From: an uncultured Alphaproteobacteria bacterium
Lineage (GTDB): Bacteria > Pseudomonadota > Alphaproteobacteria > UBA8366 > GCA-2717185
NCBI GenBank assembly: GCA_943788635.1
Contig: CALSRA010000053.1
Coordinates: forward strand, 1 to 64,000
Direction of reading: 5' to 3'
DNA: 64,000 bases
Part shown: positions 57,307 through 64,000 of the stretch, in pieces
How the letters are laid out: each line of letters opens with the position of its first letter
How positions within the stretch are numbered: position 1 is the stretch's first letter
Position numbers and translations under genes: made by a program
The notes under the pieces: model-generated
Seen by the model: only the letters and a program-made list of their open reading frames with translations
Database searches by the model: none
What the model was told of the DNA's origin: nothing

Positions 57307-58407
57307 ATGGGGTTCAATTGCGGTATCGTCGGCCTGCCGAATGTCGGTAAATCGACGCTGTTCAATGCGCTGACTGAAACGGCACAGGCCGATTCCGCCA
57401 ATTATCCGTTCTGTACGATTGAACCGAATACCGGTCGCGTTGCCGTGCCGGATGAACGGCTTGGCCGGATCGCGGCGATCAGCAAGTCGGCGCAGGTGGT
57501 GCCGACCTGGCTGGAATTCGTCGATATTGCCGGATTGGTGCGCGGTGCTTCCAAGGGGGAGGGGCTGGGCAACAAGTTTCTTGGCCATATCCGTGAGGTT
57601 GCGGCCATCGTGCATGTACTGCGCTGTTTCGAAGGCGGCGAAATTACCCATGTCGAGGATTCAATCGATCCGATCCGGGATGCGGAAACGGTCGAAACCG
57701 AACTGATGCTGGCCGACCTCGAGAGCCTGGAAAAGCGGATCGGACCGATGGAGAAACGCGCCAAGTCCGGTGACAAGGAAGCGAAAACGCTGCTGCCGCT
57801 GATGATGCGGACGCTGGCGGCGCTGCAGGATGGGGAACCCGCGCGGAATGTGGCGGTCAGTGAGGATGAGGAACCGGCATTTCAGGCGCTGCAACTGATC
57901 ACGGCGAAGCCTGTGCTATATGTCTGCAATGTGGATGAAGAAAGCGCGGCGGACGGCAATGCACTGTCGCAGCGGGTTGCCGAAATGGCGGCGAAGACGG
58001 GGCAGAGCTGTGTTCTGGTATCGGCTGCCATCGAAGCCGAAGTGGCAATGCTGGGTTCGCCGGAAGAAAAGGCCGAATTCCTGGAAACGCTGGGCCTTGC
58101 CGAAACCGGGCTGGCCCGCATCATCCGCGCCGGTTACGAACTGCTGGATCTGATCACCTATCTGACATCGGGACCGAAAGAAAGCCGGGCCTGGACGATT
58201 CCCAGGGGAACGCGGGCGCCGCAGGCTGCTGCTGTTATCCACACGGATTTCGAAAAAGGCTTCATTCGGGCAGAAACAATATCCTACGATGATTTCATGA
58301 ACTGCAATGGCGAGGTCGGTGCCAAGGAAGCCGGGAAAATGCGGCTCGAAGGCAAGGACTATGTCGTGCAGGATGGCGACATCATGTTATTCAGGTTCAA
58401 CGTATAA
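57307..58407 (+). CDS. ychF: Redox-regulated ATPase YchF (OBG family)
   Basis: YchF is a ribosome-associated P-loop protein that prefers ATP and dampens oxidative-stress responses. The 366-residue product has G1 GIVGLPNVGKSTLFNALTE, switch I PFCTIEPN, G3 VDIAGLVRGASKGEGLGN, a helical hairpin (about 130-195) and the C-terminal TGS domain (LITYLTSGPKESRAWTIPRG). It closes the rplY-pth-ychF run. Confidence 0.97.
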   Translation: MGFNCGIVGLPNVGKSTLFNALTETAQADSANYPFCTIEPNTGRVAVPDERLGRIAAISKSAQVVPTWLEFVDIAGLVRGASKGEGLGNKFLGHIREVAAIVHVLRCFEGGEITHVEDSIDPIRDAETVETELMLADLESLEKRIGPMEKRAKSGDKEAKTLLPLMMRTLAALQDGEPARNVAVSEDEEPAFQALQLITAKPVLYVCNVDEESAADGNALSQRVAEMAAKTGQSCVLVSAAIEAEVAMLGSPEEKAEFLETLGLAETGLARIIRAGYELLDLITYLTSGPKESRAWTIPRGTRAPQAAAVIHTDFEKGFIRAETISYDDFMNCNGEVGAKEAGKMRLEGKDYVVQDGDIMLFRFNV

Positions 58408-58438
58408 CGGTTAATAAGGTCTTGGGAGGAATTCAGAC

Positions 58439-59110
58439 ATGGGCGAGAACATTACGCTGACCGCCAGCGACGGCTTTACCTTCGATGCATATCGCGCGGC
58501 ACCTGCCGGCACGCCCAAGGGCGGCGTCGTCGTCATTCAGGAAATTTTTGGCGTTAACGCGCATATCCGCGAAGTGGCGGACAGCTATGCCGCCGACGGC
58601 TATCTGGCGATTGCCCCGGCCGTCTTTGACCGGGCGAAGAAAAACGTCGAACTGGGCTATGACCAGGATGCGATGACTGCGGGTCGGGGCCTGAAGGATG
58701 AATGCAGCTACGAAAATGCCGTGCTCGACCTGACAGCGGCTGTGAAAGCGGCAAGTGAAGGCGGCAAGGTCGGAACCGTCGGCTATTGCTGGGGCGGCAC
58801 GCTTTCCTATCTGTGCAGCACACGCGTTCCCGGCGTTTCGGGTTCGGTTGTGTATTACGGCGGGCAGATCGTTCCGTTCAACGATGAAAAACTGGTCGCG
58901 CCGGCGATGATGCATTTCGGCGAATTGGATTCGGGTATCCCGCTGTCCGATGTCGACGCCATCCGCAGCGCCCATCCCGAAGCGGAAGTTTTTGTTTATG
59001 ACGGTGCCGATCATGGCTTTAACTGCGATCATCGCGGCACCTATAACGAAGCCAGCTGCAAGACCGCGCGGGAACGCACGAACGCGTTCTTTGCCAAGAA
59101 CCTGGGCTAA
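58439..59110 (+). CDS. Dienelactone hydrolase-family protein
   Basis: The 223-residue alpha/beta hydrolase has the dienelactone hydrolase triad pattern: Cys nucleophile in VGYCWGGTLSYL, Asp near HFGELDSGIPL and His in DGADHGFNCDHRG. VVVIQEIFGVNAHIREVAD is the conserved oxyanion region. It could open dienelactones in aromatic breakdown, but no such pathway is nearby, so the true substrate is unknown. GGGAGG precedes the ATG. Confidence 0.88.
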   Translation: MGENITLTASDGFTFDAYRAAPAGTPKGGVVVIQEIFGVNAHIREVADSYAADGYLAIAPAVFDRAKKNVELGYDQDAMTAGRGLKDECSYENAVLDLTAAVKAASEGGKVGTVGYCWGGTLSYLCSTRVPGVSGSVVYYGGQIVPFNDEKLVAPAMMHFGELDSGIPLSDVDAIRSAHPEAEVFVYDGADHGFNCDHRGTYNEASCKTARERTNAFFAKNLG

Positions 59111-59137
59111 AATTCAAGCCGATAACGGAGCAAGCGG

Positions 59138-59548
59138 ATGCCGATAAAAATCAGTGCCAAGCAACTCGTTGCAGAGGCGAACGCCGAAATCGAAACCGTG
59201 CCGGTTGAAGAGGCGAAAAAGCTGCTGGGCGATGAAAACATCGTGTTCATCGACATCCGCGACCCCCGCGAACTGGCCCGCGAGGGGCGCATTCCGGGCG
59301 CCATGCATATGCCGCGTGGGATGCTGGAATTCTGGGTCGATCCGGACAGCCCGTATTACCGGGATGTCTTTGGCACGGGGAAGAAGTTCATCTTCTTTTG
59401 TGCCGGTGCGCTGCGTTCCGCGCTGGCGACCCAGCAGGTCCAGCGCATGGGCCTGGAACCGGTCGCGCATCTGGAAGGCGGTTTCGGGGCATGGCGCGAT
59501 GCCGATGGCCCGATCGATGCGCCGGAGCCGAAACCGGAAAAGAAATAG
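59138..59548 (+). CDS. Rhodanese-domain protein
   Basis: The 136-residue protein is a single rhodanese domain: VPVEEAKKLLGDENIVFIDI, RDPRELAREGRIPGAMHMPR and the active-site loop FFCAGALRSALAT with the sulfur-carrying Cys. It has no signal peptide, so sulfur transfer occurs in the cytoplasm. It follows the hydrolase gene by 27 bases and ends at a hairpin shared with mtnP. Confidence 0.9.
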   Translation: MPIKISAKQLVAEANAEIETVPVEEAKKLLGDENIVFIDIRDPRELAREGRIPGAMHMPRGMLEFWVDPDSPYYRDVFGTGKKFIFFCAGALRSALATQQVQRMGLEPVAHLEGGFGAWRDADGPIDAPEPKPEKK

Positions 59549-59566
59549 GGTTCGAAGTGAGGCTCT

Positions 59567-59613
59567 GAGAAAACACGTCGTCGCAGACGATTCCGTCTGC
59601 TCGGGGTTTTCTC
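59567..59613. terminator. Bidirectional hairpin between rhodanese and mtnP genes
   Basis: An inner stem GCAGACG/CGTCTGC with a four-base loop lies inside outer arms GAGAAAAC/GTTTTCTC. The outer arms supply A-rich and T-rich sides, so the structure can end transcription from both convergent genes. The T-tract is only four long, so strength is uncertain. Confidence 0.6.
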
Positions 59614-60494
59614 TAGAGTACCCGCCCGGCAACCGCGTCCAGCTTCGCGAGCAATGCCGGGTCGCGCGCGTCGGGGGCTGTGATCAGGGCTGTATCCAGG
59701 CAGGTCTGGCAGCCGGCGGCACAGGTTTCGTTCCGTGTCGACAGGTGCGGCGCGACAGCGCGCACCAGGTTGCGGCCCTTGTCGGCATTGCCCATCAGCA
59801 CCTTGATAATGGCTTCGACGCTGACATCGTCATGGGTTTCATGCCAGCAATCGAAATCGGTGACCATGGCGACGGTCGCGTAACACATCTCCGCTTCCCG
59901 GGCGAGTTTGGCTTCAGGCATGTTGGTCATGCCGATCACGTCGCAGCCCCAGGACCGGTAAAGGTTCGATTCGGCGCGGGTTGAAAACTGCGGGCCTTCC
60001 ATAACGATATAGGTGCCGCCGCGCGTTGCCGCGATACCGGCGTCCCGGGCCGCGGCTTCCAGCGCATCGCCAAGCCGTGAACAGACCGGGTCGGCCATGG
60101 AGACATGGGCGACGCAGCCTTCGCCGAAGAAGGATTTTTCCCGCGCGAAACTGCGGTCGATGAACTGGTCGACAATCACGAAAGCGCCTGGCGCCAGATC
60201 CTCGCGCAGTGACCCGACAGCCGACAGTGACAGAATTTCGGTAACCCCGGCGCGTTTCATTGCGTCGATATTGGCGCGGTAGTTCAGCGATGTCGGTGAA
60301 TGGGCATGGCCCCGGCCGTGTCGTGGCAAAAACACCATCTGCTGGCCGTCCAGCGTGCCGAAAACCAGTTCATCCGACGGTTTGCCGAATGGCGATGCAA
60401 TGGCTTCGTGGCGAACATCCTGCAGGCCCGGGATGTCATACAACCCGCTTCCGCCGATGACGCCGATGACAGGGGGGCAACCGGCCTTGCTCAT
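59613..60494 (-). CDS. mtnP: S-methyl-5'-thioadenosine phosphorylase
   Basis: MtnP splits methylthioadenosine into adenine and methylthioribose-1-phosphate in methionine salvage. The 293-residue protein has IGVIGGSGLYDIPGL, FLPRHGRGHAHSPTSLNYRA, AVGSLREDLAPGAFVIVDQF, EGPQFSTRAESNLYRSWG and GMTNMPEAKLAREAEMCYAT. These match the MTA rather than the guanosine phosphorylase group. xth lies 18 bases upstream. Confidence 0.95.
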   Translation of the reverse strand: MSKAGCPPVIGVIGGSGLYDIPGLQDVRHEAIASPFGKPSDELVFGTLDGQQMVFLPRHGRGHAHSPTSLNYRANIDAMKRAGVTEILSLSAVGSLREDLAPGAFVIVDQFIDRSFAREKSFFGEGCVAHVSMADPVCSRLGDALEAAARDAGIAATRGGTYIVMEGPQFSTRAESNLYRSWGCDVIGMTNMPEAKLAREAEMCYATVAMVTDFDCWHETHDDVSVEAIIKVLMGNADKGRNLVRAVAPHLSTRNETCAAGCQTCLDTALITAPDARDPALLAKLDAVAGRVL

Positions 60495-60512
60495 GCTCTG
60501 CTCCAGGTCTCT

Positions 60513-61301
60513 TTATTTCAGGTCGACGATGACGGGGGCATGATCGGAAGGCTGCTCCCAGCCGCGAACTTCGCGAGCAACCTGTGCTGCGGTGACGGAA
60601 TCTTTCAGTGGTGGGGTGACCCAGATATGGTCCAGCCGTCGCCCCTTGTTTGCGGCGTCCCAGTCACGTGCCCGGTAACTCCACCAGCTGAACAGCGTTT
60701 CTTCCGGCGGAATGATGCAGCGAACCGCATCGACCCAGTCGACCGCGCCCTGCAGCTGGTCCAGTTTTTCAACTTCGATGGGGGTGTGCGACACGACTTT
60801 CAGTAATTGCTTATGCGACCACACGTCGGTTTCCAGCGGTGCGATATTCAGGTCACCGACCAGAACCATCTTGTCCGCCGCTGACCGGTTTTCCGGGAAC
60901 CAGCCGGTCATTTCCGCCAGGAAATCCAGCTTGTGCTGAAATTTGTCGTTTTTATCCGGGTCGGGGATATCGCCGCCGGCCGGGACGTAGAAATTATGGA
61001 TCTCGATGTCGCCGGGCAGGACCGCGGAAATATGCCGGGCATCGCCCTTGTCACACCAGTTGACCCGCTGCACGTTTTCCAGCGGCAGGCGTGACAGGAT
61101 CGCGACGCCGTTATAGCCCTTCATCCCGGCGAAGGCGACGTGCTCAAACCCCATCTCCCGGATGCCCTTTTCAGGGAACAGGTCGTCATGAACCTTGGTT
61201 TCCTGCAGGCACAGGACATCCGGCTGGAATTCCTCTGCAAACTTTGCCACGCGTTCGATACGCAGCCGCACCGAGTTGATGTTCCAGGTCGCGATCCGCA
61301 T
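60513..61301 (-). CDS. xth: Exodeoxyribonuclease III
   Basis: Xth is an AP endonuclease and 3'-5' exonuclease for base excision repair. The 262-residue protein has MRIATWNINSVRLRIERVAK, CLQETKVHDDLFP (metal Glu), VGDLNIAPLETDVW (Asp-Asn), DHIWVTPPL and the terminal SDHAPVIVDL with catalytic Asp-His. The start is the family-typical MRIATWN. Confidence 0.96.
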   Translation of the reverse strand: MRIATWNINSVRLRIERVAKFAEEFQPDVLCLQETKVHDDLFPEKGIREMGFEHVAFAGMKGYNGVAILSRLPLENVQRVNWCDKGDARHISAVLPGDIEIHNFYVPAGGDIPDPDKNDKFQHKLDFLAEMTGWFPENRSAADKMVLVGDLNIAPLETDVWSHKQLLKVVSHTPIEVEKLDQLQGAVDWVDAVRCIIPPEETLFSWWSYRARDWDAANKGRRLDHIWVTPPLKDSVTAAQVAREVRGWEQPSDHAPVIVDLK

Positions 61302-61320
61302 GGCTGGGTTTCCTTCGGGT

Positions 61321-62010
61321 TCAGACGACGGTGATGGTCAGGTCATCGAGGCCGTCGACATGCCCGATCAGGACATCGCCGCGTTCGATTGCCGCGACAC
61401 CATCCGGCGTGCCGGTAAAGATCAGATCGCCGGATTTCAGTTCGATCAAGCTGGACAAGTAAGCAATGGTTTCCGGGACATTCCAGATCATGTCGGCAAG
61501 GTCGCCCTTCTGGCGCATCTCACCGTTCACGGTCAGGCTGATTGTGCCTGATTCAATCAGGCCGACTTCGCTGACCGGATGCAGGCGGGTTGTGGGCGCG
61601 GATTGATCGAAGCCCTTTGACAGATCCCAGGGGCGGCCCATGTCCTTGGCGACGCCCTGCATGTCCCGGCGGGTCAGGTCCAGCCCGACGCCGTATCCGT
61701 ATATGTAGTCATTCGCCTTTTCGACCGGAATGTCCTTACCGCCGCTTTTCAGGGCCACGACCATTTCGATTTCCGGGTGCAGGTTCTTGGTTGCGACCGG
61801 GTAGGGCACGTCGCCACCATTCGGCACCAGCGCGTCCGATGGCTTGGCGAAGAAAAATGGCGGTTCGCGATCCGGGTCATGCCCCATCTCGCGGGCATGG
61901 GCGGCATAGTTGCGCCCGACACAGTAGATGCGGCGCACGGGAAATTCAGCATCGGTGCCGGCTACCGGAAGCGACGGGGTGTCCCAGGTTGGAATGGCGA
62001 AGTTACTCAT
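61321..62010 (-). CDS. Fumarylacetoacetate hydrolase-family protein
   Basis: The 229-residue protein has the FAH C-terminal-domain fold: RRIYCVGRNYAAHAREMGHD, PFFFAKPSDALV, HPEIEMVVAL (metal Glu), GYGVGLDLTRRDMQ and SGDLIFTGTPDGVAAIERGD. Substrates of this group include acylpyruvates and oxaloacetate. AAGGAGA before ATG 62010 fixes the start; a longer frame to 62169 runs into the next gene. Confidence 0.92.
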   Translation of the reverse strand: MSNFAIPTWDTPSLPVAGTDAEFPVRRIYCVGRNYAAHAREMGHDPDREPPFFFAKPSDALVPNGGDVPYPVATKNLHPEIEMVVALKSGGKDIPVEKANDYIYGYGVGLDLTRRDMQGVAKDMGRPWDLSKGFDQSAPTTRLHPVSEVGLIESGTISLTVNGEMRQKGDLADMIWNVPETIAYLSSLIELKSGDLIFTGTPDGVAAIERGDVLIGHVDGLDDLTITVV

Positions 62011-62101
62011 TGGTTTCTCCTTGGCATATCGGCTGTCGCGCGATTCTTCCGCGGGCCGGGCGATGACAGGTTTGTCGTCTGGATTTAAGACACGTGGCGG
62101 G

Positions 62102-62899
62102 TCAGGCAGCGCGGTAGTCGGCGCCGGTTTCCGCGCGGGCGCGGCAGCGGGCACGGCATGCATCGCCAAAGGCGCGGAACATGGCTTGCGACAGGGACCA
62201 TTTCAGCGGCCCCGGTGCTTCGGGGTGCCACTGAACACCCAGCATGAAATTCTTTGCGCTCGGCATGCTGACGGCTTCAATGACGCCGTCGTCGCTGATC
62301 CCTTCGACCTGCAGCACGTCGGCGGGCCGGTCGATGGCCTGTGCGTGCAGCGAATTGACCATGACTTCGCTGGCACCATTCGCCAGTTCCTGCAGGAAAC
62401 CGCCTTCCGTCATGAAAATCGGGTGGCGCGGCGCGTGGCGTTCGCTGGAAGGCAGGGTGCGGTCCATGCGATGTTCGTTCTTGCCCGGCAGTTCATGGAC
62501 GAGCGGATGCAGCGTGCCGCCCAGGGCGACGTTGATTTCCTGAATGCCCAGACAGACGCCAAACAATGGCAGGCCGGCGTCAATCGCCTTGCGGACCAGT
62601 GGCAGCACGGTTGCGTCCCGGCGGGGGTCGTGCATCGTGCCTTTGCGGCTTGGCGGTCCGCCGTAATGATGGGGTTCGACGTTCGGGGCGCCCCCGGTGA
62701 GGAACAGCCCGTCCAGCCGATCAATCAGGGCATCAAAATCATACTGATCGCCAAACGCGGGCAGCAGCACCGCCATGCATTCCGATGTGCTGAAAACGGC
62801 TTCGATATAGTTGCCGCCTGTGCGATGCATTCCGCGCTCGTCTTCAACGGTGTAGCTGGTCGGAATGCCGACAATGGGGAGGGACTCGTTACGATTCAT
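62102..62899 (-). CDS. Gamma-glutamyl-gamma-aminobutyrate hydrolase-like class I amidotransferase
   Basis: The 265-residue protein is a PuuD-like class I GATase: GIPTSYTVEDERGMHRTGGN, DGLFLTGGAPNVEPHHYGG, the nucleophile Cys in LPLFGVCLGIQEINVALGG, and the His-x-Glu end GVQWHPEAPG. PuuD hydrolyses gamma-glutamyl-GABA in putrescine breakdown; without other puu genes here the substrate is a guess. It is followed at 92 bases by the FAH-family gene. Confidence 0.88.
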   Translation of the reverse strand: MNRNESLPIVGIPTSYTVEDERGMHRTGGNYIEAVFSTSECMAVLLPAFGDQYDFDALIDRLDGLFLTGGAPNVEPHHYGGPPSRKGTMHDPRRDATVLPLVRKAIDAGLPLFGVCLGIQEINVALGGTLHPLVHELPGKNEHRMDRTLPSSERHAPRHPIFMTEGGFLQELANGASEVMVNSLHAQAIDRPADVLQVEGISDDGVIEAVSMPSAKNFMLGVQWHPEAPGPLKWSLSQAMFRAFGDACRARCRARAETGADYRAA

Positions 62900-63313
62900 G
62901 ACGTTAAAGATATCTCCGACGGTGCGTACCGGCAAGACTCGCGTGGCCTTTGGACGCAAATTTCATAGCGAAAATTCCGGAACGGCTTTCCATGATCATA
63001 TTCGGGACGGATATCGACCTTTCATTGACTTCGTTTGGCACCCGTTGCCAGGCGGGGCATGACCGCCCGGTATTCTGCCCTTTCGCTGGTTAATGTTTTG
63101 CTTCGAAGATGGCGATTTGCGCGGAAAAAAGCTGTACGGACCCGATAGGGTATCCAAAACGGAAGTATATTCATATTTACATTCAAAAAAATATATAAAT
63201 GGTTGGGCGGTCGGTAAGGCGTGCGGTATGTAGTGTCGATGAACGTGTTATGCCAATGATCGATTGTCAGTCGCATGGCCATGCCCCGAAGCGTTTCAAC
63301 CTGTTGAGTGCCG
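62900..63313. other. Gene-free gap before the sulfatase gene
   Basis: This gap of about 410 bases holds no convincing gene. The part around 63150-63200 is much richer in A/T than the flanking genes and contains ATATTCATATTTACATTC and an AAAAAAATATATAAA tract, as expected of promoters or a transferred patch. A leftward open frame across it has atypical composition and is not believed. Confidence 0.5.
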
Positions 63314-64000
63314 ATGACTGAAAGTGAACGACGAATCGTCTGGATTGCCACTGGATTCATGGTTGTAGCCGGCTGCACACGCATTGGCCTCGCGATCTTC
63401 AGTGCGGAGGTCTTTACTGTTTTTGACTGGGTTAGGTTTCTGGCTGTCGGCGTCCTGTATGACATGGCCGTCCTCGCCTGCATCCTGCTGCCTTGGACCG
63501 TTTACGAGGCGATTCGGCCGGCACTTGAAAGGTTCGGCTGGGGGCGGCGCTTCGATCGTATCTGGGCGACATGCTGGGCGGGGGCCTACCTGTCCTTTTT
63601 TCTTTTGGTTGCCGCCGGGGAATTCGCGTTCTGGGGGGAATTCGCCAGCCGCTTCGATTTCATCGCCGTTGACTATCTCGTCTATACGCATGAGGTCATC
63701 GGCAATATCCGCGAAAGCTATCCGGTATGGGCCTGGGGTGGGGGCATATTCGGCATTTGCCTGCTGGCCTGCCGGGCAACCTGGCCGCGGCATGGCGGAA
63801 CCTTCCGGCGCTGGCCCGCGCGTTGGGCGCTGGCCGGGGGCATGGGGCTGGCCGCTTTCGCCGGTACAGCCGTTCTGGAACAGGATTTTGCGGAATCCGC
63901 CGACAATGCCTTCGTCGGGCAGCTTTCCAATAATGGCGTATTCGCGTTTGTTCATGCCTTCCGGCACAACGAACTGGACTATGCGCGGTATTATCCCGTT
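63314..64000 (+). CDS. LTA synthase-family sulfatase, N-terminal part
   Basis: The gene runs off the window, so only 229 residues are seen. They form about four to five membrane helices (near 10-26, 40-62, 85-105, 140-158 and 175-192), then FVGQLSNNGVFAFVHAFRHN and ELDYARYYPV, the juncture typical of LTA-synthase-like membrane sulfatases. The extracellular phosphatase/sulfatase domain would follow. In Gram-negatives such proteins transfer phosphoglycerol or phosphoethanolamine to envelope glycans. Start at ATG 63314. Confidence 0.82.
   Translation, partial: MTESERRIVWIATGFMVVAGCTRIGLAIFSAEVFTVFDWVRFLAVGVLYDMAVLACILLPWTVYEAIRPALERFGWGRRFDRIWATCWAGAYLSFFLLVAAGEFAFWGEFASRFDFIAVDYLVYTHEVIGNIRESYPVWAWGGGIFGICLLACRATWPRHGGTFRRWPARWALAGGMGLAAFAGTAVLEQDFAESADNAFVGQLSNNGVFAFVHAFRHNELDYARYYPV

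Noticed and set aside
63022-63483. Leftward 153-codon open frame in and beyond the gap before the sulfatase gene
   Set aside because: It overlaps the start of the sulfatase gene on the other strand, has no recognisable motif and spans a promoter-like AT-rich stretch.

Overview
The window reads as a stretch of chromosome from a moderately GC-rich alphaproteobacterium, most like the Rhodospirillales. This rests on gene order and family type: an SRP RNA in front of dnaX-ybaB-recR, kdsB-pheA beside a membrane-anchored cytochrome c, the mdh-sucCD-sucAB TCA block, a UbiK-like protein, and the lgt-midA-pgeF and rplY-pth-ychF runs. No rRNA, tRNA, CRISPR array or prophage was seen. About 70 genes are supported.

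Layout. 1-2.8 kb: dapD-dapE (lysine and diaminopimelate synthesis) followed by two small membrane proteins. 2.8-5 kb: def-fmt-truA, reading leftward. 5-8 kb: rmuC and a DUF4139 protein. 8-11 kb: SRP RNA, dnaX, ybaB and recR. 11-15.2 kb: nudC, kdsB-pheA, a cytochrome c and a hisN-type phosphatase. 15.3-21 kb: a yejABEF-type peptide ABC importer whose yejE and yejF are riddled with single-base frameshifts. 21-24.2 kb: a hydroxyacid dehydrogenase, a MarR regulator, zapE and a membrane protein. 24.4-32 kb: mdh, sucC, sucD, sucA and odhB, half of the TCA cycle in one direction, without lpd. 32-38.3 kb: a leftward accessory catabolic set (IlvD/Edd dehydratase, RraA-type aldolase, TauD-type dioxygenase, SGNH hydrolase, GlcG-like protein, PEP-mutase-family lyase). 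38.5-43.6 kb: the disturbed part of the window. A complete IS1380-family element with a TTAA duplication sits at the 5' end of a cytochrome c' gene; an ECF-type sigma/anti-sigma pair follows; then a ParA-like gene is split by a complete IS5-family element with a TCA duplication. 43.6-50 kb: ptsP (PTS-Ntr enzyme I), VOC protein, csaA, TetR, proC, ybjN and ubiK. 50-59.6 kb: rightward housekeeping genes from hldD to a rhodanese. 59.6-62.9 kb: leftward mtnP, xth, FAH-family and GATase-family genes. The window ends inside an LTA-synthase-like sulfatase gene.

Two themes deserve attention. First, malate dehydrogenase and the 2-oxoglutarate dehydrogenase E1 subunit, encoded a few kb apart, both end in Lys/Ala/Pro-rich histone-H1-like tails that the ordinary enzymes lack. 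Second, apparent frameshifts affect dapE, yejE, yejF, sucC, sucA, ptsP and the SGNH hydrolase. Nearly all are single-base changes, often in or beside short G/C runs, and leave the motifs intact. They look more like sequence-quality problems than gene decay, but only reads can settle that. I found no convincing wholly new defence or mobile system; the best candidates for undescribed biology are the basic enzyme tails and the 33-38 kb catabolic cluster.
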